Below, one piece after another: positions 19,958-30,025 of a DNA stretch of 64,000 nucleotides. The position numbers and the translations under genes are program-made. The DNA comes from Bacillota bacterium. GTDB lineage: Bacteria > Bacillota > Clostridia > Oscillospirales > Oscillospiraceae. The stretch spans positions 18,074-82,073 of the forward strand of contig JAQYLT010000030.1 of the NCBI GenBank assembly GCA_028719885.1. The letters are read 5' to 3'. Numbering within the stretch: the first letter of the stretch is position 1; each line of letters starts with the position of its first letter. A model generated the notes under the pieces. The model worked only from the letters and a program-made list of their open reading frames with translations. It made no database searches and was not told the DNA's origin.

Positions 19958-21036
19958 GAAGTTTAAACAGCATCCTGGACCTGACGGTGGAAGAGCTGGA
20001 CGAACTCATTGCCACCGCCAAGGACATCATCGCCCATCCCGAAAACTACTGGGACGCCTGCAAGCACAAAAAGCTGGCAACATTGTTCTTTGAGCCTTCC
20101 ACCCGGACCCGGCTGAGCTTTGAAGCCGCCATGATTGAGCTGGGCGGCAGCGTCATCGGCTTCTCCCAGGCCAGCTCCTCCTCCGCCGCCAAGGGCGAGA
20201 GCATGGCGGACACCGCCAAAATTCTCAGCTGCTACGCCGACATCATGGCCATCCGGCATCCCAAGGACGGCGCGCCTTTCGTCGCCTCCCGGAACGCCAC
20301 CGTGCCAGTCATCAACGCCGGCGACGGCATGCACAACCACCCCACGCAGACCCTGGCAGACCTTCTGACCATTTCCCGGGAAATGGGACGGCTGAACGAT
20401 CTGACCATCGGCTTCTGCGGCGACCTGAAATACGGCCGCACGGTTCATTCCCTGATTGAAGCCATGAGCCGCTACACCGGCATCAAATTCGTGCTCATCT
20501 CCCCGGAGGAATTGAAGCTGCCCGGATTTGTCCGGTTCAACACGCTGGAAAAGCACCACATTCCCTACACCGAGGTCACCTCATTGGAGGAAGCTCTGCC
20601 TCAGCTGGATGTGCTGTACATGACCAGAATCCAGCGGGAGCGCTTCGACGACCCCTGGCAGTATGAACGGCTGAAGGACAGCTATGTGCTGGACACTGCC
20701 AAGATGAAGCTGGCCAAGGAGAAGATGTGCGTGCTCCATCCCCTGCCCCGGGTGAACGAAATCAGCGTGGCGGTGGATGACGACCCCAGGGCCGCCTACT
20801 TCCGCCAGGCTCTGAACGGCAAGTACATGCGGATGGCCCTGATTCTCATGCTGCTGAAAGAGGCGGAGCGGAATCCCATCCGGGAGGAAATTGACACCTC
20901 CGACCTGCGTTACGACCTGGTGTGCCACAACCCCCGGTGCATTTCCGCCACGGAGCAGGAGCTGCCCCAGATTTTTCGCACCACCGACAAGGAAGCGGAC
21001 ATCCACCGGTGCATCTACTGCGAACAAAGAGCTTAA
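19954..21036 (+). CDS. pyrB: Aspartate carbamoyltransferase with C-terminal PyrI-type zinc domain
   Basis: ATCase core [37 protein letters not shown]; tail [11 protein letters not shown]...CIYCEQRA. Confidence 0.95.
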   Translation: MRSLNSILDLTVEELDELIATAKDIIAHPENYWDACKHKKLATLFFEPSTRTRLSFEAAMIELGGSVIGFSQASSSSAAKGESMADTAKILSCYADIMAIRHPKDGAPFVASRNATVPVINAGDGMHNHPTQTLADLLTISREMGRLNDLTIGFCGDLKYGRTVHSLIEAMSRYTGIKFVLISPEELKLPGFVRFNTLEKHHIPYTEVTSLEEALPQLDVLYMTRIQRERFDDPWQYERLKDSYVLDTAKMKLAKEKMCVLHPLPRVNEISVAVDDDPRAAYFRQALNGKYMRMALILMLLKEAERNPIREEIDTSDLRYDLVCHNPRCISATEQELPQIFRTTDKEADIHRCIYCEQRA

Positions 21037-21229
21037 TTTTTTCCGCCGTCCCAACCAATCCCGGGGACGGCGGCTTTTCATATAAAACATGCTTACCGGC
21101 TTGACTCAGCTTGTTCTCAAACAGGTGTTTGGTGACTTTGTTGAATGGTGCAATGATGGATATTCCGTTTTTCAATACATCAATGACATCGATGAAACCT
21201 ATTTACGAATCAAACCGATATGCACAATA

Positions 21230-21270
21230 TAAAAAATCCGTGCACCCTTTTGGAGGATGCACGGACTGTG
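21230..21270 (-). terminator. Terminator of fba
   Basis: TCCGTGCA...TGCACGGA stem followed by T tract on the minus strand. Confidence 0.7.
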
Positions 21271-21283
21271 TATGGATGTTCGA

Positions 21284-22252
21284 TTAGGCCTTGCCGTCGG
21301 AGCCCAGGACGTGAACGATCTTGTGAGCGACCATGTCCTTAACAGCCTGACGGGCGGGCTTCAGGTACTGCCGGGGATCGAAGTGATCGGGATGCTCGGC
21401 GAAGTACTTGCGGATGTTGCCGGTCATGGCCAGACGGATGTCGGAGTCGATGTTGATCTTGCAGACAGCCAGCTTGGCAGCCTCCCGCAGCTGATCCTCG
21501 GGAATGCCGATGGCGTCGGGCATATTGCCGCCGTAGGTGTTGACCATCTTCACGAATTCCTGGGGAACGGAAGAGGAGCCGTGCAGCACGATGGGGAAGC
21601 CGGGCAGCCGCTTGATGCACTCTTTCAGCACATCGAAGCGCAGGGGGGGCGGAACCAGGATGCCGTCGGCATTGCGGGTGCACTGGGAAGCCTTGAACTT
21701 GTAAGCGCCGTGGCTGGTGCCGATGGCGATGGCCAGGGAGTCGCAGCCGGTGCGGGTGACAAACTCTTCCACTTCCTCGGGACGGGTGTAGCTCTCTTTG
21801 CCGTGCTCGACGGCAACTTCGTCTTCCACGCCGGCCAGGGTGCCCAGCTCAGCTTCCACGACGACACCGTGATCGTGGGCGTACTCAACGACCTGCTTGG
21901 TCAAAGCGATGTTCTCCTCGAAGCTCTTGGAGGAAGCGTCGATCATGACGGAGGTGAAGCCGCCATCGATGCAGCTCTTGCAGAGCTCAAAGCTGTCGCC
22001 ATGGTCCAGGTGCAGAGCGATGGGAATTTCGGGGTTCTCGGCAACGGCAGCCTCCACCAGCTTCACCAGGTAGGTGTGGTTGGCATAGGCACGGGCGCCC
22101 TTGGACACCTGCAGGATGACGGGGCTTTTCAGCTCGCCGGCAGCCTCGGTGATACCCTGAACGATTTCCATGTTGTTGACGTTGAAAGCGCCGATAGCGT
22201 AGCCGCCGTCGTATGCCTTCTTGAACATTTCGGTTGTGGTTACAAGAGCCAT
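21284..22252 (-). CDS. fba: Class II fructose-bisphosphate aldolase
   Basis: MALVTTTEMFKKAYDGGYAIGAFNVNN..., HLDHGDSFELCKSCIDGGFTSVMIDAS, VLHGSSSVP. Confidence 0.96.
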   Translation of the reverse strand: MALVTTTEMFKKAYDGGYAIGAFNVNNMEIVQGITEAAGELKSPVILQVSKGARAYANHTYLVKLVEAAVAENPEIPIALHLDHGDSFELCKSCIDGGFTSVMIDASSKSFEENIALTKQVVEYAHDHGVVVEAELGTLAGVEDEVAVEHGKESYTRPEEVEEFVTRTGCDSLAIAIGTSHGAYKFKASQCTRNADGILVPPPLRFDVLKECIKRLPGFPIVLHGSSSVPQEFVKMVNTYGGNMPDAIGIPEDQLREAAKLAVCKINIDSDIRLAMTGNIRKYFAEHPDHFDPRQYLKPARQAVKDMVAHKIVHVLGSDGKA

Positions 22253-22556
22253 TGGAATCAGTCCTTTCATGATTCAAGCGGATCGCTCCGCCAGTTTTCG
22301 AGGCTATTATATCACATTTTTCCCGTTTTTCAATATAAATATTTATGACGGAACTGTATCCTTGCATTCCATCCGCTCAGCGGCTCTTTTGTGCCAGTTC
22401 TTCCCTTTCAAAAATTGGAAATACTGGCAGAATTTCCCCATTCCCGGAACTTTGAAACGGCACTAAAATTTGCTGCCAACCGTCCTCTGCAGGGATGCGG
22501 TGTAGCTTTAGATGGTTTTTCCTCTCGTTTCTGCCCTTTTTTTGTCAGAATACCAG

Positions 22557-22585
22557 TTTACTTTTTCGGTTCCGTATCGTATAAT
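22557..22585 (+). promoter_or_regulatory. Promoter of pfp
   Basis: TTTACT-N17-TATAAT. Confidence 0.6.
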
Positions 22586-22627
22586 CATATTGCTGAAACA
22601 GCGAATTTTTACGCAAGGAGTTTGGTA

Positions 22628-24289
22628 ATGATGAATCTGTCTCCTCTTCAGACTGCCAGATATCAGTACACCCCGAAGCTGCCCGGTATGCTGAGAAACG
22701 GTATTTCTGAAATCTGTGTGAAAGTCGGTGAGCCCACGCAAAGCGTTGCCGACCAGGAAAAGATTAAGGCACTGTTCCCCAATACCTACGGAAAGAACGA
22801 AATCACCTTCCAGAAAGGTACCAACACCTCCGCCCCCAAGAAGCACATTGTGGGTGTTATCCTGTCCGGCGGTCAGGCCCCCGGCGGCCACAACGTTGTC
22901 TGCGGCCTGTACGATGCTCTGAAGGCCACCAATCCCGAAAATGAGCTGTACGGCTTCAAGGGCGGCCCCAGCGGTCTTCTGGAAGACAACTACCGCATTA
23001 TGGATGATGAATACATCGACATGTTCCGCAACACCGGCGGCTTTGATATCATCGGTTCCGGCCGCACCAAGCTGGAGACCGAAGAGCAGTTTGCCATCGC
23101 TGCCGAAGTGTGCAAGAAGCACGGCATTACCGCCATTGTCATCATCGGCGGTGACGACTCCAATACCAACGCCGCTGTACTGGCAGAGTACATGGCTGCC
23201 CACAATACCGGCGTTCAGGTGATTGGCTGCCCCAAGACCATCGACGGTGACCTGAAGAACGAAGACATCGAATGCTCCTTTGGCTTCGATACCGCAACCA
23301 AGACCTATAGTGAGCTCATCGGCAACATCGAGCGGGATGCCAACTCCGCAAAGAAGTACTGGCATTTCATCAAGGTGATGGGCCGTTCCGCTTCCCATGT
23401 GGCTCTGGAGTGTGCTCTGGAAACCCAGCCCAACATCTGCCTGATTGGTGAAGAGGTTGCCGCCAAGAAGATGTCCCTGTCCGCTGTGGCCGATGTCATT
23501 GCCGATTCCGTGGCCGCAAGAGCCGCAAAGGGCATGAATTTCGGTGTTGCCATCATTCCTGAGGGCATCGTGGAATTTGTTCCCGAGTTTTCCATGCTGA
23601 TTGCCGAGATCAACGAGCTGCTGGCCGGCGAGAAGACCGCTGCTTTCAATGCGCTGCCCAGCTGGGAAGAGAAATACGCTTTCATCGAAAAGGGTTTGAG
23701 CAAGGAAGCCATGGCTGTCTTTGCCATTCTGCCCCAGGGCATTCAGCAGCAGCTGTTCCTGGAGCGCGACCCCCACGGCAATGTGCAGGTCTCTCTGATT
23801 GAGTCCGAAAAGCTGTTCTCTGCCCTGGTCGCCGATAAGATGGCTGCACGCAAGGCCGCCGGTACCTTTAATGGCAAGTTCAGCGCCCAGCATCACTTCT
23901 TCGGCTACGAAGGCAGATGCGCTTTCCCCTCCAATTTCGACGCTGACTATTGCTACTCCCTGGGCTACAACGCCTTCATGCTGATCCAGTACGGTTACAC
24001 CGGATATCTGTCCAAGGTTTCCAACCTGAGTAAGCCCGCCGAGGAGTGGGTTGCCGGTGGTATGCCCATCACCAAGATGATGAACATGGAGAGAAGAAAC
24101 GGTCAGGACAAGCCCGTTATCCGCAAGGCTCTGGTGGAGCTGGACGGCAAGCCCTTTACCTACTTCTGTGAGCATCGTCAGCAGTGGGCGGAGGAAACCT
24201 GCTTCACCTACCCCGGCGCCATCCAGTACTATGGCCCCGCAGAGGTCTGCGATCTGACCACCCGTACTCTGGCTCTGGAGAAAGCCTGA
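22628..24289 (+). CDS. pfp: Diphosphate--fructose-6-phosphate 1-phosphotransferase
   Basis: GVILSGGQAPGGHNVVCGLYDAL, IGGDDSNTNAAVLAEY, GCPKTIDGDLKN, KVMGRSASHVALECAL. Confidence 0.93.
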   Translation: MMNLSPLQTARYQYTPKLPGMLRNGISEICVKVGEPTQSVADQEKIKALFPNTYGKNEITFQKGTNTSAPKKHIVGVILSGGQAPGGHNVVCGLYDALKATNPENELYGFKGGPSGLLEDNYRIMDDEYIDMFRNTGGFDIIGSGRTKLETEEQFAIAAEVCKKHGITAIVIIGGDDSNTNAAVLAEYMAAHNTGVQVIGCPKTIDGDLKNEDIECSFGFDTATKTYSELIGNIERDANSAKKYWHFIKVMGRSASHVALECALETQPNICLIGEEVAAKKMSLSAVADVIADSVAARAAKGMNFGVAIIPEGIVEFVPEFSMLIAEINELLAGEKTAAFNALPSWEEKYAFIEKGLSKEAMAVFAILPQGIQQQLFLERDPHGNVQVSLIESEKLFSALVADKMAARKAAGTFNGKFSAQHHFFGYEGRCAFPSNFDADYCYSLGYNAFMLIQYGYTGYLSKVSNLSKPAEEWVAGGMPITKMMNMERRNGQDKPVIRKALVELDGKPFTYFCEHRQQWAEETCFTYPGAIQYYGPAEVCDLTTRTLALEKA

Positions 24290-24299
24290 TTCCAAAACT

Positions 24300-24333
24300 G
24301 AAAGCGTCTGCCGAAAGGCAGGCGCTTTTTCTT
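24300..24333 (+). terminator. Rho-independent terminator after pfp
   Basis: AAAGCGTCTGCC-GAAA-GGCAGGCGCTTTTTC. Confidence 0.85.
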
Positions 24334-24550
24334 GGGAAGCTCTGATTAAATCGGCAAGAGCTGGCGGCAGATGATTTTGCCTCAGCCGAAAGTTCTGAAA
24401 ATAAGGGCATACTTTGTGTATTTCCCATTTTTAGAACTGCGCGGATGGGGCAAAAAGATCGCCGCCCAGCCGCAGACGATTTATTCAGAGCTTTCCTTGC
24501 ATTCAGGGTCTTTCTCTGCTATAATCCCTATGCCCGAAAGGAGGTGCACC

Positions 24551-25018
24551 GTGACAAGACAACGAAAAATACTGATTACCTTTGCCGTGCTGTACGCAGT
24601 AATGATGGTGTATCTTTTGTTTTTCCGAAAGCCTGCCTTTACCGACGAGCCCTACTGGGGCCAGGTCCGCTCCCACCTCAATCCCATTCCCTTTCACACC
24701 ATCGGGCTTTATCTGAGGCTTTTGCTGCGGCCCTCCCAGCCCTGGCTGATTCGCCTTGCCCGCGTCAATTTATGGGGCAACATTTTTCTCTTCCTCCCTC
24801 TGGGGCTGCTGCCGCCGCTGCTGTGGCAGAAAGCCCGGCGGTTTTGGAAGACGCTTCTGCTGGCCGCCGGTGTGATGATTCCCGTGGAGCTGCTGCAGAT
24901 GCTCCTGCTGGTGGGCACCTGCGATGTGGATGATTTGATTCTGAATCTCCTTGGCGCCGCACTGGGCTACGGTTTGTTCCGGCTGATGCATTGGGAAAAG
25001 AAATCACCTGCGATGTAG
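24551..25018 (+). CDS. VanZ family membrane protein
   Basis: GTG start behind AAAGGAGG; NLWGNIFLFLPLGLLPPLL...PVELLQMLLLVGTCDVDDLILNLLGAALGY is VanZ-like. Confidence 0.85.
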   Translation: MTRQRKILITFAVLYAVMMVYLLFFRKPAFTDEPYWGQVRSHLNPIPFHTIGLYLRLLLRPSQPWLIRLARVNLWGNIFLFLPLGLLPPLLWQKARRFWKTLLLAAGVMIPVELLQMLLLVGTCDVDDLILNLLGAALGYGLFRLMHWEKKSPAM

Positions 25019-25042
25019 TTTTGGGCACATCGCAGGTGTTGC

Positions 25043-25747
25043 TTATTTTTGGATGAGCTGTTTGGTGTAGCCAAGTTTTACCAGCGTTTCATAGGCCTCC
25101 ATGGCACTGTCCGGGACCGCCTGGGGGATTTGATAACCCAAATCCGGATATATGAGCACCCGCTGGAAATCTCCCACGATCATGTGGATGGTATCCTCTT
25201 CGGTTCTCCCCCAGCGGGAAAGTCCGGCGATATACTGCTGATAGCTCTGCTGCCAGGATGTCACCGTAACCTCCGCCTCCGGCCAGTAGATCGGGAAAGC
25301 CGCAAAGAGACGGCGCTCCATATAGGGCTTCTGTACGCCAATGACCCGGGGGTGCTCCAACCCCTGCTCCAGAAGCAGCTGCTTGGAAAAAATCAGGTTT
25401 TCTCCGGAGTTGGTGGAGCGATCCTCAATCAGAATACTGCTTTCCGGCACGCCCTCATCCATTGCAATCCTGGCAAACCGGCTGGCCTCACTTTCCGTCC
25501 ACATGGAGCTGGTATTTCTGCCCAGGCCTCCCGTAAACAGCACCAGAGGGGCCAGTCCCTGATGATAAAGCTGGGCTGCCCGGCGGGCTACGTCTTCGTT
25601 ATAGCAGCCAAAGCCGATGATGCAGTCCGATTTTCCGGGTGTCTGCCCCAGACGCATGTAGTCCCACAATGTGTTCACAGCAGCTTGTCTGTCCATGCTG
25701 ACCATCTCTTTCCCTGTCATGATTTTGTGTTTTTCGTTCGTCACCAA
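25043..25747 (-). CDS. YdcF/ElyC-like (DUF218) protein; start uncertain (25747 or 25696)
   Basis: IIGFGCYNEDVARRAAQLYHQG...LFTGGLGRNTSSMWTESEASRF...EDRSTNSGENLIFSKQLL. Confidence 0.85.
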   Translation of the reverse strand: MVTNEKHKIMTGKEMVSMDRQAAVNTLWDYMRLGQTPGKSDCIIGFGCYNEDVARRAAQLYHQGLAPLVLFTGGLGRNTSSMWTESEASRFARIAMDEGVPESSILIEDRSTNSGENLIFSKQLLLEQGLEHPRVIGVQKPYMERRLFAAFPIYWPEAEVTVTSWQQSYQQYIAGLSRWGRTEEDTIHMIVGDFQRVLIYPDLGYQIPQAVPDSAMEAYETLVKLGYTKQLIQK

Positions 25748-25752
25748 ACCGG

Positions 25753-25832
25753 AAAAATTGGAATTTGCAGAGGTAATTCGTAGGGAACGGATTTATCCGT
25801 TTCCTACGAAACATCCTGGCAAATTCCTATTT
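25753..25832. repeat. Modular TIR repeat, copy B (minimal, about 80 bp)
   Basis: AAAAATTGGAATTTGCAG...TTCGTAGGGAACGGATTTATCCGTTTCCTACGAA ACATCCTGGCAAATTCCTATTT. Confidence 0.85.
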
Positions 25833-25900
25833 ATCGGTCAAGCCGATACGCGTTTTTTGTATTTTACCACAGCAGGCTTCCGGGGTCAATCAGGAAACCA

Positions 25901-26311
25901 TTACTCCCGGGATTTCGGGATGCTCGCCCCCTTTTTTCCGTTCTGAATTTCCAGAAAGGCCTCCTTCAGTCGCTCCAGGTAGGCAAAGGGCTCCTCCGGC
26001 GTGATGGGCACAAAGCTTCTGCCCCCCAGCTCATCATGCCGGGGTCTCAGGCGGAAGGACAGCTCCCCCTCCCCCACCCGGCTCACCGGAAACCGGGTCT
26101 CCAGGCCGAAGCCGGTTTCCTGAGGCACCAGAATGCCCAAATTCACCCGTTTCTCCCCGGTGGATGCCTCCAGGCAATACATCACCTGACCGGAGAGACT
26201 GCACCGGCAGACAACATGATAATATAGCCCCTGCCGGGTCACCTGGGCCTTGCCCACGGTGTCGTCTCCAAAATGCACTGCATAGTCCATAACCCCGCTC
26301 ACCGCCTCCAA
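25901..26311 (-). CDS. Hypothetical protein
   Basis: 136-aa ORF, uncontested coding strand; MDYAVHFGDDTVGKAQVTRQGLYYHVVCRCSLSGQVMYCLEAS... Confidence 0.65.
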   Translation of the reverse strand: MEAVSGVMDYAVHFGDDTVGKAQVTRQGLYYHVVCRCSLSGQVMYCLEASTGEKRVNLGILVPQETGFGLETRFPVSRVGEGELSFRLRPRHDELGGRSFVPITPEEPFAYLERLKEAFLEIQNGKKGASIPKSRE

Positions 26312-26425
26312 AAAAGCCTATGCAAGAAAAGATTCGGAAAGAACCCCGCGCTGTTTCCCCTTTACATCCGCGGTTACCGGGCTTATAATAATCAGGAAGC
26401 ATGGCTACAGAGAGAGGAAAACCCA

Positions 26426-27301
26426 ATGAACTACATTATTTTTGATCTGGAATGGAACCAGTGCGGCTCCGAAACGGAAATGATCACCCAGCCGGTATGT
26501 CTTCCCGGAGAGATTATTGAAATCGGCGCCGTGAAGCTGGACGATGCCTTTCAGAAAATTGACGAGCTCCGGCTCTACATCAAGCCCAAATACTACGAAA
26601 AGCTCCACCGGCGGATCGTCACCCTCACCGGCATCCGGGACAAAACCCTGGCGGAGCAGGGGCTGTCTTTCCCGGAGGCCTACCGGAAATTCCGGGCCTT
26701 CTGCGGGGAGGAATACAGCTTCATGACCTGGAGTACCTCCGATCTGCCCATTTTGATCGACAACATGCTGCTCCACGGCATTGACATCTCCGATCTTCCG
26801 GACACCTACGATTTGCAGCGGATTTTCTGCAAGGAGATCATGCGCTTTTCCAGAAGAATGTCCCTGGACGACGCTCTGAAGGTGCTGGGAGAAAAGGGCG
26901 ACACTGCCCACGACGCCCTGAACGACTCCAAAAACACGGCGCTGGTGTGCAATCATCTGGATTTGGAGGAATACGCCGGAGAATATGTGTCCCGTGCCTT
27001 TGCAGAGCCGCCCCTGAAGCCGGTGTTTGAAAGTCCCCGGGCGGCGCTGGCGAGCCAGGAGCTTCGCCAGCTGCGCTGCCCCTGGTGCGGCCAAAGCATC
27101 CAGGCGGCGCCCTGGCTCTCCATGGACCACCAGGAATACATCTCCATGGCCAGCTGTGACCAGGGGGACGAGCTTCTCATCAGCTTAGAGCTCATCTCCA
27201 CCGGCTCCAACCGGTTCCACCCGCGACGGGTATTCTATGAAATGAGCGATGATTTGTGGGAAGAATACTCCGACCGATCAGAAGCCGAAGCAGAGAAATA
27301 A
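26426..27301 (+). CDS. DnaQ-like 3'-5' exonuclease
   Basis: MNYIIFDLEWNQCGSE (DEDD motif I), ...GDTAHDALNDSKNTALV (motif III). Confidence 0.87.
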   Translation: MNYIIFDLEWNQCGSETEMITQPVCLPGEIIEIGAVKLDDAFQKIDELRLYIKPKYYEKLHRRIVTLTGIRDKTLAEQGLSFPEAYRKFRAFCGEEYSFMTWSTSDLPILIDNMLLHGIDISDLPDTYDLQRIFCKEIMRFSRRMSLDDALKVLGEKGDTAHDALNDSKNTALVCNHLDLEEYAGEYVSRAFAEPPLKPVFESPRAALASQELRQLRCPWCGQSIQAAPWLSMDHQEYISMASCDQGDELLISLELISTGSNRFHPRRVFYEMSDDLWEEYSDRSEAEAEK

Positions 27302-27335
27302 TGCACTGACAAACATACAAGAAATGGAGCAACAA

Positions 27336-28055
27336 ATGAAATACCAGGCAATTCTTTTTGATATGGACGGCACCCTGGTGCCTATGGATACAAACGCGTT
27401 CATCAAGGGATATTTCAAGCTGCTGTTCTGCAAGCTTTCCAAGTACGGCTTTGACCCGGAGCAATTTGGCCGGAATATGTGGGCCGGCGTTTCCGCCATG
27501 GTGGAAAATGACGGCATGGCCACCAACGAAGAGCGGTTCTGGCAGGTCTTTTGCCAGCGGACAGGCGTGGACAAGGATGCCATCAACGCCGACTGTCTGG
27601 AATTCTACGGGAAGGAATTCCAGCAGGCCCGGCAATTCACTGGGGAAAATCCCCTGGCCGCCGAGGCTGTCCGCATCGCCCGGGAGAAAGCAAAGACGGT
27701 CATCCTGGCCACCAATCCCATGTTTCCCATGGTGGGCCAGCAGACCCGGATGGGCTGGGTGAATCTCAAGCCGTCGGATTTTGAGCTGGTCACCTCCTAT
27801 GAAAATGAGCGGTTCTGCAAGCCCAATCCCAAGTACTACCTGTCCATCTGTCAGAGAATGGGCCTGGAGCCGTCCCAATGCCTGATGATCGGCAACGACG
27901 AAAACGAAGACATGTACGCCGGAACCCAGGCGGGGCTGAACGGCTGGCTGATCACCGACTGGATGATTCCCTGCCAGGAGCATCCCTGGAACGGCCCAAA
28001 AGGAAGCTTCGCCGAAACCCTTGAAATGCTGAAAGCATTGGAGATTTACCCATGA
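27336..28055 (+). CDS. HAD family hydrolase
   Basis: MKYQAILFDMDGTLVPMD; VILATNPMFP; CLMIGNDENEDMYAGTQAGLNGWLI. Confidence 0.9.
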   Translation: MKYQAILFDMDGTLVPMDTNAFIKGYFKLLFCKLSKYGFDPEQFGRNMWAGVSAMVENDGMATNEERFWQVFCQRTGVDKDAINADCLEFYGKEFQQARQFTGENPLAAEAVRIAREKAKTVILATNPMFPMVGQQTRMGWVNLKPSDFELVTSYENERFCKPNPKYYLSICQRMGLEPSQCLMIGNDENEDMYAGTQAGLNGWLITDWMIPCQEHPWNGPKGSFAETLEMLKALEIYP

Positions 28056-28891
28056 TTCTGAGCCACGAAGCGGTTCTTTCCCTGCTGCCGGACCGGGAGA
28101 AAACCGCCCACAAAGGAAATTTCGGCAAAATACTGCTGCTCTGCGGCAGCCGGGGCTATACCGGTGCGGCCTATCTTTCAGCCATGGGTGCCCTGCGCGC
28201 CGGGGCGGGGCTGGTGTTTCTGGGGGTGCCGGAGAGCATTTATGCCATCGAAGCGGTGAAATTGAACGAGGCCATTGTATTTCCCCTGCCCGACCGGGAC
28301 GGAATGCTGCATGAGGCGGCTATGGAAGAAATCGAAAAAAGGCTTCCTGGGATGGACGCGGTGCTGATCGGCTGCGGCCTGGGGCAATCCCAGGGCACCG
28401 GAGAAGTGGTGCTCCGGCTTCTGGAACAGGCCCGCTGCCCGGTGGTTTTGGACGCGGACGGCATAAACCTCATTTCCGGGCATAGGCATGTACTGCGCGG
28501 AAGAGCAGCCCCCACCATCCTCACGCCCCACGGCGGCGAATTTGCCCGGCTGGGCTATTCCATCGGCGAAAGTCGGATGGAAGCCGCCATGCAGGCCGCC
28601 AGGGAGCTGAACTGTGTGATGGTGCTCAAGGGCCATGATAGCTGCATCACCGACGGTGAGCGGCAGTACATAAACCCCACCGGCAACCCGGGAATGGCCG
28701 TTGGCGGCAGCGGCGATCTGCTGTCCGGAATCATCGTCAGCCTGCTGGGCCAGGGACTTTCTCCCCTGGAGGCCGCTGCCTGCGCCTGCTGGCTTCACGG
28801 TGCCGCCGGAGACCGGTGCGCTGCCAGCCTGGGGCAATATGGGATGCTGCCGTCGGACATGTTGGAGGTACTTCCGCGACTTATGAAATAA
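28052..28891 (+). CDS. nnrD: ADP-dependent NAD(P)H-hydrate dehydratase
   Basis: AHKGNFGKILLLCGSRGYTGAAYLSAMGALRAGAGLV; NPTGNPGMAVGGSGDLLSGIIVSLLGQG. Confidence 0.92.
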   Translation: MILSHEAVLSLLPDREKTAHKGNFGKILLLCGSRGYTGAAYLSAMGALRAGAGLVFLGVPESIYAIEAVKLNEAIVFPLPDRDGMLHEAAMEEIEKRLPGMDAVLIGCGLGQSQGTGEVVLRLLEQARCPVVLDADGINLISGHRHVLRGRAAPTILTPHGGEFARLGYSIGESRMEAAMQAARELNCVMVLKGHDSCITDGERQYINPTGNPGMAVGGSGDLLSGIIVSLLGQGLSPLEAAACACWLHGAAGDRCAASLGQYGMLPSDMLEVLPRLMK

Positions 28892-28903
28892 GGCGGGATC
28901 TGA

Positions 28904-29467
28904 TTGAAAAAACCATTGGTTGCGGCGGTGCTGGTGATTCTGGTACTGTCCGGCTGCAGCGGAAAAAATAAGGAGCTGGAACAGGGCTTAAAGCTGCGGA
29001 CCCAGCTGTTATCCTCCGGCGGCTGCCAATTCGACGTGGGCATCACCGCGGACTACGGTGACAAGCTCCACAGCTTCGGCCTCCAATGCCAGGCGGACCA
29101 GCAGGGAGCGGTTCATTTCCGGGTCACCAAGCCCGAGAGCATTGCCGGAATTGAGGGAACACTGGACGGGGGCGACGGGGCTTTGACCTTTGACAGCACC
29201 GCCCTCCACTTCCCTCTGCTGGCTGACAACCAGGTTACCCCTGTGAGCGCCCCCTGGCTTTTTGTGAAAACCCTGCGAAGCGGCTACATCAGCTCCGCCG
29301 GGGCCTCCGGAGAATACACCCGGCTGAGCATGGACGACAGCTACGACGACGACCCGCTGCATCTGGACATCTGGCTGAACGGGGACAATGTGCCGGTAAA
29401 AGCGGAGATTCTGTACCGGGAACGGAAAATTCTGTCGTTAGATGTCCAAAATTTCCGAATGGAATAG
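28904..29467 (+). CDS. Hypothetical lipoprotein
   Basis: TTG start; KKPLVAAVLVILVLSGCSGK lipobox. Confidence 0.75.
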   Translation: MKKPLVAAVLVILVLSGCSGKNKELEQGLKLRTQLLSSGGCQFDVGITADYGDKLHSFGLQCQADQQGAVHFRVTKPESIAGIEGTLDGGDGALTFDSTALHFPLLADNQVTPVSAPWLFVKTLRSGYISSAGASGEYTRLSMDDSYDDDPLHLDIWLNGDNVPVKAEILYRERKILSLDVQNFRME

Positions 29468-29600
29468 AATTTCGGCGAGATCAGGCATAGAATTCTATGA
29501 GGGCGACGCGGTATAAAATGGCAATGTGCGTGGGAGAATAAATACACAGCCGCGCTTCCAGGGAAAAGAAGCGGGCCCGATTCTTCAAGCACGGAGTGTG

Positions 29601-29972
29601 ATGCATATGGACAGCACAGTAAAACGGGGGGATATTTTTTACGCGGACCTGTCCCCGGTGGTGGGAAGCGAGCAGGGCGGCACCCGGCCCGTTCTCATTG
29701 TGCAGAATGACACAGGAAACCGCCACTCCCCCACTGTGATCGCAGCGGCCATTACCAGCCAGACCGGCAAGGCCAAGCTCCCAACCCACATCAATATCGC
29801 CGGAGGCAGCGTGGGTCTGAGCAAGGATTCCGTGATTCTGCTGGAGCAGATTCGGACCATCGACAAGCGCCGTCTGCGGGAACACATGGGCCGACTGGAC
29901 GAACAGCAGATGTCCATGGTGGATAACGCCATAGCGGTGAGCTTTGGTTTACATGGGAATGGTACAATGTAA
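29601..29972 (+). CDS. mazF: MazF/PemK-family endoribonuclease toxin
   Basis: [58 protein letters not shown]. Confidence 0.93.
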   Translation: MHMDSTVKRGDIFYADLSPVVGSEQGGTRPVLIVQNDTGNRHSPTVIAAAITSQTGKAKLPTHINIAGGSVGLSKDSVILLEQIRTIDKRRLREHMGRLDEQQMSMVDNAIAVSFGLHGNGTM

Positions 29973-29973
29973 A

Positions 29974-30012
29974 AAAATGGGTCGGCCTGCCCGGTGCAAG
30001 CCGACCCATATT
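29974..30012. terminator. Bidirectional terminator between mazF and bioY
   Basis: ATGGGTCGGC...GCCGACCCAT stem. Confidence 0.7.
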
Positions 30013-30025
30013 CTTTTCAGGAAGC

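Noticed and set aside
22385-22440. TGCCAGTTCTTCCCTTTCAAAAATTGGAAATACTGGCA near the pfp promoter as a further repeat copy
   Set aside because: Contains an AAATTGG-like piece but lacks the CGTAGGG box and inverted partner; insufficient evidence.
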